Shown piece after piece: positions 1 through 11,173 of a stretch of DNA of 64,000 nt. Position 1 is the first letter of the stretch. Each line of letters opens with the position of its first letter. The notes beneath the pieces were generated by a model. That model was not told the DNA's origin. It saw only the letters and a program-made list of their open reading frames with translations, and did not search any database. Source of the stretch: Sacculina carcini (Eukaryota; Arthropoda; Thecostraca; Sacculinidae); contig OU696588.1 of the NCBI GenBank assembly GCA_916048095.2, positions 6,998,501 to 7,062,500 of the forward strand, written 5' to 3'. The position numbers and the translations under genes are program-made.

Positions 1-147
1 CACTGCACAGAATTTCAAGCTCGCAAATACAATACAAGACGATTAAGCCCACACATACTGAAACGAATCTCACTTCAGTGTTATAACCGTACCGCAAGTA
101 GATTTCGAAGTCCTATAATATAAGCATTTCAAAAACTTCATCCAAAT

Positions 148-351
148 TGTTACAACGGAGGTTCTCAGAATCTGGAAACGCAGGTTCTCAATCACAACCT
201 TTAATACACAATCACACAATATTCATACACTCGTAGTTTTCGTAATCACAACGTAAACAAAAACCCACTCTCTCAGCCGAAACTCCACAATACCATATGT
301 GCGCAACGTTTGTCGCCCAATATTTTATATGGAGTTGCCAGCTCCATAACA
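148..351 (-). repeat. G1 3' LTR
   Basis: This 204-bp terminal repeat matches 4804-5007 with only a few differences (for example ACGGAGG against ACGTAGG near the start). On the minus strand it runs TGTTATGG to TGTAACA. The purine tract AGGGAGAGG (352-360, minus strand) abuts its upstream edge and is the likely plus-strand primer. Confidence 0.95.
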
Positions 352-358
352 CCTCTCC

Positions 359-3300
359 CTATGATTGGAGGACGTAGTCTTCGCACGGCCAGTACCGACG
401 GCGTTGTCGAGTACGCTGCGACCGCCTCAGACTACCACCATCACTCGAACCCGCCGCAGTGCTTGCAGTACTCTCCTCCGCAACTGGCTCTGAAGTCGTG
501 GCCGTGTGTTCTGATGAATCACCAGAACTATCTGTTATGCACGTCTCGCCCGGCTCCGTATCGTGAGGCGAAACGTGACGTTGTCGCAACTGGTCAACGT
601 GTCGTCTCCAGTAAGGGCCTCTCGGTAGAACCGTCACGACGTAAGTACACGAACCTGTATTTTTCAGCACAACGGCTTGAACACACCGAGGATCCCGATC
701 GCGCCTAGGGCCACAGTACAGTGCATAGACGGGGTCTGCATTGTTTTACTGATGAGGATCTCCCGAAGAGCGCAGACGGACAGTTTTATTCTGCCTTTTC
801 AACAACGCAGTTTGTTGACGCTGAGCCGTGTGGACCGGAGAAGGCAGCAACGTGTCGACCAGCGTACGCATCTGGCGCCCATTGAGCAGTTCGCTGGGAG
901 AGTAGCCGCTTGTCGTGGGAGTGCGCCGAAACTGTATTAGGAATTCTTGAGCCAACAACGGCGGAAGCGTGGACTTGCGCATCGCACGTTTGAACGTTTG
1001 GATCAAGCGCTCTGCTGCCCCATTGGTGGATGGGTGGTAAGGGGCACCCGTAAGGTGAGTAACACCTCTCTCGTAACACCACCTTCCGAACTCCTCCCCC
1101 GTGAAGCACGTTGCGTTGTCGGACACAATAGTGTGTGGATAGCCGAAATGAGCAAAATCTTGCTCCAGTAGTTCTGTCGTAGTTTTGGTAGAAATCGACT
1201 GAGTTGGATGAATGCAGGGGTATTTGGTGTAGGCGTCCGTAACTACTAACCAGTTATGTCCGAGAAAATTTATATCATGGTCCACATGTAACCTGCTCCA
1301 TGGTTTTTCCGGAAGCATCCACGGATGGTTTGTGAGCTTTGTAGGTAAGTTACGATGTTCAGCGCAGGACTCACAACTGTGGCACTTCTCCTCGATGTCC
1401 CTGTCTTTATTCGGCCAGTAGACCGCTGTGCGCGCCAACTGTTTCATTCGCTGGGCACCGAAATGACCAATGTGTAATATTTGTAATACCGCTTTCCGTA
1501 GATCTCTTGGGATTACCACTCTGGAACCATACAGCAGCACTCCGTTCAAGACGGACAATGAATCAGCAATGTTACGATAGTACTTCACGTCCTCTGTATC
1601 TGAAGCAGCCGGGGGCCAACCTTCTCGACAAGACCGCATCACCGCAGCGATTGATGCCTCCTTTTCCGAAGATTTACGTAAGGTAGTGGCGTTTATCGTC
1701 TTGAGCTGTTGATCCAGAGTCTGTATCGTACATACGGTGTCAAAGTCGTTCTCCGTCTCGGCGGTATCGAAATCCGGATCAGACTCTGAAGGTAACCTAC
1801 TCAGTGCATCTGCATTACCGTGTTGTCTGGTGTTGCGGTACTCAATATCGTGTTGATGCTGGTTGAGTAGTAATGCCCACCTTGCCAGACGATTGGCTGC
1901 CAGTTTTGCGGTGGATTTTTCAGGCCCGAAAAGACTCAGCAGAGGTTGATGGTCTGTCACCAATATGAATCGTCGACCGTAGAGGTATTGGTGAAACTTG
2001 TGCAACGCAAATACGATAGCCAACGCCTCTTTCTGGATCTGACTGTAGCGCCTCTGGCAGTCTGTCAATACCTTGGATGCATGACGCACCGGACGTTCGG
2101 AACCGTCCGGATACCTGTGGAACAGTACGACACCCAGTCCCACTTACGATGCGTCACATGCGATGCCGACCGGAAGTGATATGTCAAATTGTGCCAGAGT
2201 GACGTCGGAAGCCAGTAGTTGTTTCAGTTTTCGAAACGCACTTTCTTTACCTTCTCCCCACGTCCACACACTGCTCTTTCTTGTCAACCGGTACAGCGGC
2301 TCCGCAATTGTCGCGAGATCGGGTATAAATTTTCTGTAGAATTCAACAGACCCGAGAAAAGACGAAAGACCATTTCGATCTTTTGGTGCTGGCATTTTCA
2401 GTGCTGCATCCGCTTTTGCACCCTTGCGTATACCGTTCTTTGTAAGAGTATACCCCAGATACTCAACGGTAGCAGCTGCAAATCGACACTTTTCCAGACG
2501 ACAACGTAAACCTTTGGACTGTAGTCGGTCAAAAAGACGGCGCAAATTTTGAACATGTTCCGTGGCATCCTTACCGCTCACCAGGATATCGTCAAGATAT
2601 GTTACCACTCCAGGTAAATCACAGGTAAGTTTGTTGATAATGGATTGAAAATAACCCGGGGCAGACGAATTTCCGAACGGGAGACGCTTTTGCAGTAATA
2701 CGCCTCGATGTGTACTCAGTGCCAGTCGCTTCTGGCTTTCTGGCGAGAGCGGAATTTGATTGTAAGCGTCTGCTAGGTCGTTTTTGGTGAAACCGTAATT
2801 TCCGCCCATTTTGCGCATCAAATCTTCGATGTCTGGAATCGGCTGTCTGTGAATCTCCAGCTGGTGGTTCACTGTGACTGAGTAATCGCCACACACTCGT
2901 AGCTTCGGTTTGTTGCCAGACTGTACTGGTTTCCGCACCGGTACCACCGGAGTACCATAATCACAAAAAGGAACAGGCTCCCAAGGGCCTCTTTATATGC
3001 CGATATCGTAGCAGTTCGACAAATCCTCTTGTACAGCAAATGGGACCGACCGTGGTCTGCACAAAACTGGTTGGGCACCATCTTTGAACTTCACTTCAAG
3101 TTGGAAATCAGTGAGACAACCCAGTTCGTCATTGAACAAGTCTGGAAACTGTTCACATAGTGTGTAGCATGACTTTTGTAGGTCGGAATCAATTGAATTG
3201 TCGGAGTGACTTCCATCGACCTTGTAAATGGACAATGGTTCGCCAGCATTCTCGCATGCCTGCTCAACCACTGAGTCCACAGATATCTGTAGTGCTGCAA

Positions 3301-4591
3301 TAGCGTCCCGACCCAGTAGGTTCAAGCTGGGTACGGACGTGACCACGAATGGGAGGCAGCAATGCATTGTAGAGCCATGCGCCTTGGTCTGCCCTTGAAA
3401 TTTTCCCAGAATTGGCAGGGGTTGCTCACTTGCTGACCTGTAGCCGGTTTGCACTTGTTCTAGTGCCGGCTTACCAAGTTTTGACCACACATTTTCGCAT
3501 ATGAAGTTGCCTCCGGCACCTGTATCTAGTTCCATAGTGCACGGTAGTCCATCAATTGTAACTGGCACCTCAAACTTTGGCAACTGTAGTTTTTCACGAG
3601 AAATTTGTAGCAGGTCATCAGTTGAAATTTTTCTGACTCCTGGTGGCTGCCGTGAAAAATTTAGCGATCGCTTTTTCTGTAAACATGCCGCTTCGAGATG
3701 ACCTTTCTTTTGGCAATACCTGCAAATGTCCTCTTTGTGAGCACACACGTTCGCCTTATGACTCGGTTTGGAGCATCTTGAACATACTGGTGTTTTCAGC
3801 TCGGGTGGTGTAGTAGAAGTGTTGGCATCCGAGCTGCCAGACGCTGTTGAAGCACGCGTGTCGTTTAACTTTTTACGGGACGTTTCTGGGCCCACACGAT
3901 TCACAGTTTTTGTGGTGTCGTACACGGTCTCCTTGGCTACTCTGGCCGCTTCTTCGACTTCCAAGGCAATTGTGATTGCTTTGGAGAAATTGAGCTCATC
4001 ATCCTGTACCTTGAAGAGAGCTTTGAGAAACGCCTCTCTGTTGACACTGCATATGAAACGAGTGCGCAGCGCCTCATCTTGTGCATCTTTGATCGCAGAA
4101 AAATCACATGTAACCGCGTCATGGCGAATACGCGCGGCTAGTTCTTGTATTGTTTCTCCCGGATTTCTTTGCATGTTCGACCAGAATCTGAATCGTTCCC
4201 GCATGACAAACTTTTTCAGGTTGAACTGATCCTCCATGAAAGCAGTGATCTCGCTCACCGTCAGCTCATTTATGTCTTTTGGAGGACTTTTCTGTCGAGC
4301 CAAATTGGACAGTAGCTTGTATGTGGACGGCGATTGATTGGTTAGAAAAACCTGCGCTTGCTTGCCTTCAGCAATGGCGTGTGAACCAAGAAATGTCTGA
4401 AATCTGGACCAATAGTCCGACCATAACTCCGCACTAGCGTCAAACGCCGCAAAATTAGGCACAGCCGCAGTATTACCAGCATTTTGTGAAACCCCTGATG
4501 TCAGCAGTGCTTGTGTAAGCAGTGTCATCTGTTGTTGCTGTTGTAACAGCTGCTCCTGCATCAACTTCAGTACCTCCTGTAGATCGGCCAT
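359..4591 (-). pseudogene. G1 gag-pol polyprotein with three in-frame stops
   Basis: One minus-strand frame runs from the ATG at 4591 to the stop at 359-361, with no frameshift but TAA stops at 2993-2995, 2144-2146 and 746-748. The Gag part starts with a Gln-rich coiled segment and has two zinc knuckles: CSRCSKPSHKANVC, then CRYCQKKGHLEAAC. The protease motif is LDTGAG. The RT shows YLDD, and RNase H has the TDHQPL and NADALSR blocks. The integrase has an HHCC zinc region, then Asp (LHVD), Asp (VSDN) and Glu (NGAAERL). The first stop lies between protease and RT, the second within RNase H just after the CDAS motif, and the third after the integrase core. Everything between stops is still clearly conserved, so the mutations are recent relative to insertion or were tolerated by trans-mobilisation. 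Confidence 0.92.
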
Positions 4592-4785
4592 CTCGCTATC
4601 GGTAATATTGCCTTTTACGTAAGTACAATATTTTAGTGAAATTGACAGAGCAGTAGTTGAAATGCACGTTGAAAAATTGCGTTGTATGTAGAAACACGCA
4701 AAAGTAAATGCAGAACCAACAAAACACGTCGAAAAACTTCAGAAACCAATCAGCAAATTTCCAGATTTTTCACACATCCAGAAAT

Positions 4786-4801
4786 CCTATCCTCGTCGCC
4801 A
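4786..4801 (-). other. G1 primer-binding site candidate
   Basis: Two bases inside the 5' LTR the minus strand reads TGGCGACGAGGATAGG. The leading TGG is what a tRNA 3' CCA would pair with. I could not assign the tRNA with certainty. Confidence 0.6.
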
Positions 4802-4803
4802 TT

Positions 4804-5007
4804 TGTTACAACGTAGGTTCTCAGAATCTGGAAACGCAGGTTCTCAATCACAACCTTTAATACACAATCACACAATATTCATACACTCGTAGTTTTCGTA
4901 ATCACAACGTAAACAAGAACCCACTCTCTCAGCCGAAACTCCACAATACCATATGTGCGCAACGTTTGTCGTCCAATATTTTATATGGAGTTGCCAGCTC
5001 CATAACA
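4804..5007 (-). repeat. G1 5' LTR
   Basis: Partner of 148-351 and should contain the G1 promoter. TSD CAAAT follows at 5008-5012. Confidence 0.95.
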
Positions 5008-5012
5008 CAAAT

Positions 5013-5622
5013 ATAATCTAGCTAGACGAAAATCGATACTCAAACATTAAACTGTGCAAACATTATTTGCTGTTCATTTGAAAATATATGGCCTTATTGG
5101 TATAACACATGGTATGCATAAATACGAATATATTTACATATTTTACTGAATCTATCCACTAAACCGAAAACTCTGACCGCATCAAAATGTTCAGGATGAC
5201 GATGTCCGGAATCATCCGTGTGAGGAACACAAAGTGGCTGCACAAATCACACTTGATACGAAATATGACAAATTCACACTTCACTCTAAACCACACTGAA
5301 GTGAAAATTACTAAACACGTCAATTATCGCCAAAAAAGCACGCGATAAAACACTAAACACATGAGAACACTGACCATGTGGGCTCGCTAACGTGCAACTG
5401 CATTGACTAACAGTTGAAGCAATGGCCAGTACACGTTGACGTGACGCTGACGTCATACTCTCGTGGAAGGGCCTGTATCTAGGTGGCGTTGGTTAGGTTA
5501 GGTTAGGAGTGACGTCATAGGGGGGGGGGGGGGTGACATCATAGGGGGCAAGGGGGGTTTGACGTCATATGTAACAAAGTGGTGAACCATAACTACTACA
5601 TGGTTTGATACACTGTCCAGCT
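5013..5622. other. Non-coding, intron-like sequence
   Basis: I see no exon here. It holds a short GGTTA triplet run (5491-5507), a G-run (5521-5533) and the CRE-like palindromes listed separately. It lies upstream of the phospho-lyase exon and is probably intron. Confidence 0.5.
5448..5567. promoter_or_regulatory. Cluster of CRE-like TGACGTCA palindromes
   Basis: Perfect TGACGTCA palindromes occur at 5448-5455, 5510-5517 and 5560-5567, with a one-mismatch copy TGACATCA at 5534-5541. This is the consensus of CREB/ATF bZIP sites. Flanks are partly shared (each is followed by ATA), so this may be a degenerate tandem repeat and not a selected enhancer. Confidence 0.3.
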
Positions 5623-5875
5623 CAGTGGTTGTAAAAATGTGGGGAATTTCTCACTGGTGGGAAATGGAAGAGCTGTCAAGTGGGAAGCCAAAGGTAGGAC
5701 AGAAGGGCAAATGTGTGTTTTTATCAATTCAAATTCAATTTTTTTCCCATGACCTCTTGGCATTTATATTGATGTAACAAATTGAATTTATTAAATTTAT
5801 CAGCGCTGTTGTGTAAAATAAAGAGATGGCTCATTAAGAAGTAGGGACTCGGAGAAAAAAGGTTCAGAAGCACTG
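5623..5875. mobile_element. Degraded hAT-like MITE
   Basis: The left end begins CAGTGGTTGT and the right end, read on the other strand, begins CAGTGCTTCTGAACC: imperfect inverted termini of the CAGTG-starting hAT type. The 8-bp flanks, GTCCAGCT and GACTAGCC, share 5 of 8 positions and could be a decayed TSD. No coding capacity. Confidence 0.4.
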
Positions 5876-5951
5876 GACTAGCCATCTATGTGTGTGTGTA
5901 CGATAGCTCGGGTCTATATACCTATCCGATCAATGGATGCTGGTTTATGTT

Positions 5952-6139
5952 TGGTGTTTGGTATGTATGTGCGTGTGTGTGTATGTTTGTGTGTGTGTGT
6001 GTGTGTGTATGTGTCCGCGCGCACTTTAGACACCTTGCTGAAAAGCACCATATAAATATAATACTCTACTGTACTGTACTGTACTGTACTGTGTGTGTGT
6101 GTGTGCGTGTTTGTGTATGTGTGTGTTTGTGTGTGTGCA
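5952..6139. repeat. GT microsatellite with short CTGTA repeat
   Basis: Two GT-rich tracts surround about four copies of TACTG (6065-6090). The second tract runs directly into the splice acceptor of the exon at 6141, serving as an unusual polypyrimidine-poor acceptor context. Confidence 0.9.
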
Positions 6140-6140
6140 G

Positions 6141-6388
6141 GTGATGTACGCACTTGTGGCATGTTCGCGGGCATTGACCTGGTGGAGGATCAGTCTACAC
6201 GCGCCCCTGCCACCGGCCTTGCTCAGACCATCATCTGTGAGCTGAAGAACCGGCGTATTTTGCTGTCGGCAGACGGACCGCATCGCAACGTTCTCAAGTT
6301 CAAGCCCCCGCTCGTCTTCTCCATTGAGGATTGTCGGCATCTGCTGGAAAATATCGACCAAGTTATGCAAATCTTCTCATCAACTGAA
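6141..6388 (+). CDS. Exon of ethanolamine-phosphate / phosphohydroxylysine phospho-lyase family protein
   Basis: This 248-bp exon is bounded by a GCAG acceptor (6137-6140) and a GTGAGT donor (6389-6394), entering in phase 1 and leaving in phase 0. It encodes about 83 residues with the C-terminal features of class-III PLP aminotransferase-fold phospho-lyases (AGXT2L1/AGXT2L2, now ETNPPL/PHYKPL): the blocks GIDLVED, RAPATG, LLSADGPHRNVLKFKPP and DQVMQIF. These enzymes use pyridoxal phosphate to remove phosphate and ammonia from phosphoethanolamine or phosphohydroxylysine. The PLP lysine would lie on an upstream exon outside the window. I cannot tell which of the two paralogues this is. It is the only convincing host protein exon here. 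Confidence 0.85.
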
Positions 6389-6539
6389 GTGAGTCTTAAT
6401 ACTACAATGTCTCCACCTTTCATTGCGCCCCACGTATGTGTATTTTTAGCATATCTATATATATAAAAGAGATCCTCTGTGTGTCTGTGTGTGTGTGTGT
6501 ATCTGTCCCACCCTCCTTGGTCCATTTTTTATCAGCTAC

Positions 6540-7480
6540 TACTCAACCACCGCTTGGTCTACCGGCTAACAATTTGTACCATCACGCTGGAAATTTTCTT
6601 TTCTACACTGTAAGTTAAATTTTTAATTTTAAAAATAAAACCAAAAAAAGTTATAGCGGTGAAACGACAAAATATACCCTGAAAAATTGCGAAAATTATT
6701 GTCAATATTCTGTCATCGGGATCTTCTAAACCAGAAATGGTACAGCAATAAAGATTATACCACTGTGTAGGAAATGTTCCGTTCTACAAAATAAGTCTAA
6801 ATTAATAGCCAAAAATCATTTTTAAAAGATGTAAAAATGGAAAAATTTATATCTACATTCCAAATTTTATTTAAACTCCAGGCGTCCGATTTTCTTTACT
6901 TTTTTCTCTATTTCTCAACAACTAATTATCACACATCTAAATAAATTATACCATTATGCTGGAAAATGTGTTTTATACAACACGGTATAGTTTTAATTTT
7001 CCAAAGTGTATTAAAAAAAGTTACGGCGGTGTAAAGTCAAAATGACAAAGTCAAAAAGGCAAAATTAGCACAAGAAAACGTGAATATTTTGGGCATTACT
7101 CCGCTATCTGTTTCTCATAAACCAGCAATGGTACAGCTATAAAAATTATACTATTGTGTAGAAAATTTTGTGTTCTACATGATAAGTTACAATTTATACC
7201 CACAAATGATACAAAAAAAGTGTAAAATTGGTAAAATTCTCAAATACATCCAAAATTACACTTGAACACCGGGCGACTAAAATTTATTCATTTTTCTACT
7301 ATCTATCTACTATCGCATTCTATTTCTCAGTAAATTTTTGTTACACATAAAAATAAATTATACCATCGTGCTGGAAATTTTTTTTCTACAATGCAGTATA
7401 ATTTTTAATTTTGAAGTGTATTGAATTTTAAGTGTATCTGAAGGAAGTTACCGCGGTGTAAAGTCAAAAGGACATATTGC
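6540..7480. repeat. Dimeric tandem repeat, period about 390 bp
   Basis: Two related half-units of about 190 bp alternate. Type A, marked by TACCAT..TGCTGGAAA, recurs with its GCTGG at 6586, 6958 and 7370. Type B, marked by CCAG.AATGGTACAG and GTGTAG, recurs at about 6765 and 7156. Both halves share an ATTATACCA core and a following TTCTACA box, suggesting an ancestral ~190-bp monomer duplicated into a higher-order dimer. No ORF. It lies in the presumed intron after the phospho-lyase exon. Confidence 0.65.
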
Positions 7481-7573
7481 GAATTTGACAGCTATTATGC
7501 GCACTTGCGATTACACAGGAATATACACCGATTAAATTTCACTGAAGCCCAATCACAATTAAGAATGCATCAT

Positions 7574-7947
7574 TGTATTTGAATGTAAGCACGAAAAATA
7601 AAAAAGAACAAGAAAGCACAATTCCACACGATCACACCGCAACACAATGCACTAAATACTACTCTCTCCACCGAACAACACTAAACCACCGCACACACAC
7701 CACACTCTCACTTCACCAGTAACGCACTGCCCAACGTGCACGAGCGACCGCTGACTCCGGGCGGATACCACCCGCGCATGCATGCACTCATAGCTCGCGC
7801 TTATGCAACGCAGCTACCTCCGCGCGCGCATACAACAACGTACACAAAATCACACTCCCACGTACGCACACAAATACACATGCACGCACACACAACTATA
7901 TATAGTACAAAATACAGCACCATGCAATACACAATGAACACAATACA
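7574..7947 (-). repeat. G2 3' LTR
   Basis: 374 bp, starting TGTATT and ending AATACA on the minus strand. A G-rich tract (CAGGGGG) a few bases upstream is the polypurine tract. Confidence 0.93.
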
Positions 7948-8616
7948 TATCCCCCTGATTGTAAGAATCACTATGCCCGATTAGAATTATACACAACATA
8001 ATCATTGAACCGCGCCGGACGCTGACTCTGTCGCTGTGGTCGCGTCTGCTGATGACCGCTACTCGCCGGACCAGTCTCGGCAGTCCTCTCACCATACACC
8101 ATGACGGCAGGCTCGCCGTCGTCCGCCACGTCACCGCTCGCCTCGACCAATGAGTTCGTACCGCCACCGTTCTCCGTCTCCGCCCGTGGTCTGACATCAC
8201 CCACTTGCCTGTTGATGCCATTGACGGCGACAACGAGGTCTGACACGACACTTGTGACGGTACCCCTGCGACCGACAGCATCACACCTATCTCCGCGCTG
8301 CCTGACCCAGACAGGATCGCCAACCTCATAATCGCAGCCACGAACAGATGTGCTGCGCTGTCGCGGGAGTTCATCACGCATTCGCACTCTGTATCGATAC
8401 ACACAATCAACAGGTCTGCGACCGGCGTCATCGCTTGGCGTCAAATTGTGCAGCATCACAGCCTCTCTCACACTGCACTGTTTTCTCGCAACAATGGTCT
8501 TCACTGTTCGATGCGATCTCCCCGTTATGCCGTTTCCTTCTGGGCGAAAAGCACACCGATATGGAATGTTCACACCCCAACGTTCCATCGCCCGCACAAA
8601 AGCCTGTCCACTAAAA

Positions 8617-8941
8617 CAGTGGTCCCCAACCCCCGGGCCGAGGACCGGTACCGGTCCGTGGGTCGTTTGGTGCCGGGCCGCACAGAAATAATAAATGACT
8701 TATATTGCTTCCGTTTTATTGATTTCGGAATCTGAACGATGTTGGAGGACGCTGTTGAAGCAAACGGGTAGAGTGAATTTGTGTTTATCATTAGCGTTAT
8801 ATTTAGAAAATACAACAGTTTTCATGCAGGTCATATCATGTTATTTTGTTGTATTTATGCGCCACACCTCAAAGGCCGGTCCCTGAAAACATTGTCTGAC
8901 ATTACACCGGTCCGTGGCGCAAAAAAGGTTGGGGACCGCTG
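8617..8941. mobile_element. Non-autonomous hAT element (MITE) inside G2 integrase
   Basis: The left end begins CAGTGGTCCCCAACC and the right end, on the opposite strand, begins CAGCGGTCCCCAACC. The 8-bp TSD CACTAAAA is perfect at 8609-8616 and 8942-8949. Inverted termini, 8-bp TSD and a GGACCGGTACCGGTCCG palindrome near the left end are hAT hallmarks. It has no coding capacity and is 325 bp long. Confidence 0.95.
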
Positions 8942-11173
8942 CACTAAAAGATGTGTCGTTGTCCAGAAGTATCTCATTTGGGGGTCCACGCTCACTAAAA
9001 ATGTCATCGAAAATGTCCGCCACTTCATCGCTGCTGCGAGTGCGAACCTTGCGCCAGAGAGAAAACCTCGAAAGACCACAATCGATGACAGACACATACA
9101 ACAAATCACGTACATGCACAAAATCTGCTGCCAGTCGGTGCCAGTTTTGATTCACGCTCAGATTCCCGTGTCTCCATTTCACTGAGGCCGGACAAATGGA
9201 ATTGCAGATGTCACACGACCTCACAACATCTGCGACTTCCCGCTTGCTCACGTAAAGTTTTTTCATCCGGCAAAAGTACCGCGTTTGGTGGATGCCCGGA
9301 TGTCCGGCGTCGTGGTGAATCTGCCTGATGCGAGAACGCACGTCAGTCGGTTCAGCACCTGCGGCACAAACTGTTTTGTCCTGTTTCAACCAGTGACCAG
9401 GCAAACGAGTCAGGCAATCTGCTTTATTCCTCTCAGACGCCACCTTCATTACTTCAACAGTCAAGTTGTACTCGTCCAACAATCCACCAATGATCTCTAG
9501 TCGGCGCCTGATCAACAACTCACTACAGGCAGCTGTCCTGACACGTTCTTTTGCCGTTAGCAGTCCTCTGAGCCATAAATGCACCGTGGATGAATCTGTG
9601 AAAACCGGAATTTTTCGAAATTTGAGCTTAATCGCCAGGCCAAGGCCCTTTATCACGGCCTCTAGCTCACTAAGGTTTATGTGGTGGCTGTCCCTTCTCA
9701 AACAGCAAGCATCTTCCACTGTCTCGCCATTTACCTCAATCAACGCACCAATGGCAATGTTGCTAGCGTCCACCCATACATTCGCCAAATCATCATCGAT
9801 CTTCCACACGCCTCTCACGGGATCGCTATGCTGCAGTTTCGACATCACCTCGTTCATATGACTATTGATTGCTGAGCCACAAATCGGTTCGTCCCAGCTG
9901 TTTGTCGCTTCGGATGCAAGTCGCTTGATGTACGAAGCGGCAACTCGCAACCAGCCACCGACAGGATAATGCGACACCAAAGTACTGCACAAAGAAAATA
10001 CGACTCGTCTCGTGAGCTGTTGCGGACACTCACCCACAGCATTGTCCCTCTTCCACATCAACTTGCCAGACTCTGATGAAAACACGTGTAAGCCGAGCAC
10101 ACGTGTTCCGTCAGAGAGCTTTTGAATCTCCTTCGATTCAAGACCGTACTTGGCAAAGTGCTCCATCACTGCTTCGGGTGACACAATGTTTCCATCAATG
10201 AGGACATCGTCAACATATGCCGATGTACCACGCCTTATCTGGTCGTATTGTGCCATCACCGAGTCAACCACCGTATGCATGATCATGGGCGCCTCACTCA
10301 ACCCAAATCCAAGCCTGGTCAAACAGTACAGCACACCATTGAACTTCACCGTCTGCAAAGGCCACAACGAACTGTCCACTGATATCTGCAGGTAGGCTTT
10401 CTTGAGGTCCATGATAAACACATTGTCTCCCTTCATCCGCCATTCCCTCAGCTTCTCATTGCATACGTCAGCATCTGCAGAACGAGTGTCAATGTGTTTA
10501 TTAAATTCTCGGAAATCAAGTACCGGTCTCACTTTGTTCTTGTTCTTTTGGGTCACTGCCATCAGAGAAATTAAACAGCGAGCAGGCCCATGTACACTCT
10601 CATCATAGGGAGTCAACCATTTGTTGCTGATCCACTCATTGATCTCTCTGTCAAATGCCTCCTTGGCGTGCTGCCTCACATGATATTGTGCAGTTTCGTT
10701 TGTCAAACGATGAGGCTCGTGGTCGTCAAGCCACTTCCACTTGCAAGTCCACATGTTTTTAACTGCATCAAACCGTGCCTCATGCCCAGGTTTTGACTCA
10801 ACAATATCACCAGCCGCAGCACAGTATGCGGCCTTGGCACTCACTTGAAAACGCACTCTACCGTCAGCACTTACACAAACACCCCCCAGCGCTGATATGG
10901 CGTTCATTCCCAGAATCGCATCATATCCCATCGGCCTGTGCTGCACAACAAGGGCCTTCACCACAACTGACTGTTCCTCGACACTCACACAACATTCACC
11001 AACACCCGAACAGTCAAAGCTCATGCCACCCAGAGTATTCACATGAGTCGTTACTGGTGTCCATGTCTTACAAACACCTCTCCACACAATACAGCGAGAA
11101 CAACCGGTATCAACAAGCACATAAGACTCACGTTGATCAATAAACACAGTGACTGAAGGAAGCGCCTCATTGC

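Larger units (their letters stand above)
148..5007 (-). mobile_element. G1: complete Ty3/gypsy LTR retrotransposon (Mag-like, single ORF)
   Basis: Two near-identical 204-bp LTRs (148-351 and 4804-5007) begin TG and end CA and flank a gag-pol region read on the minus strand. The 5-bp target-site duplication CAAAT is present at 143-147 and 5008-5012, which fixes both ends. The order gag, protease, reverse transcriptase, RNase H, integrase is that of Ty3/gypsy elements, and the single reading frame is like Mag/SURL elements. The coding region is broken by three in-frame stops, so this copy is not autonomous. Confidence 0.95.

Noticed and set aside
5491..5507. GGTTA repeats resembling arthropod telomere sequence
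   Set aside because: Only about three units; far too short for an interstitial telomere claim and not enough to assign the organism.
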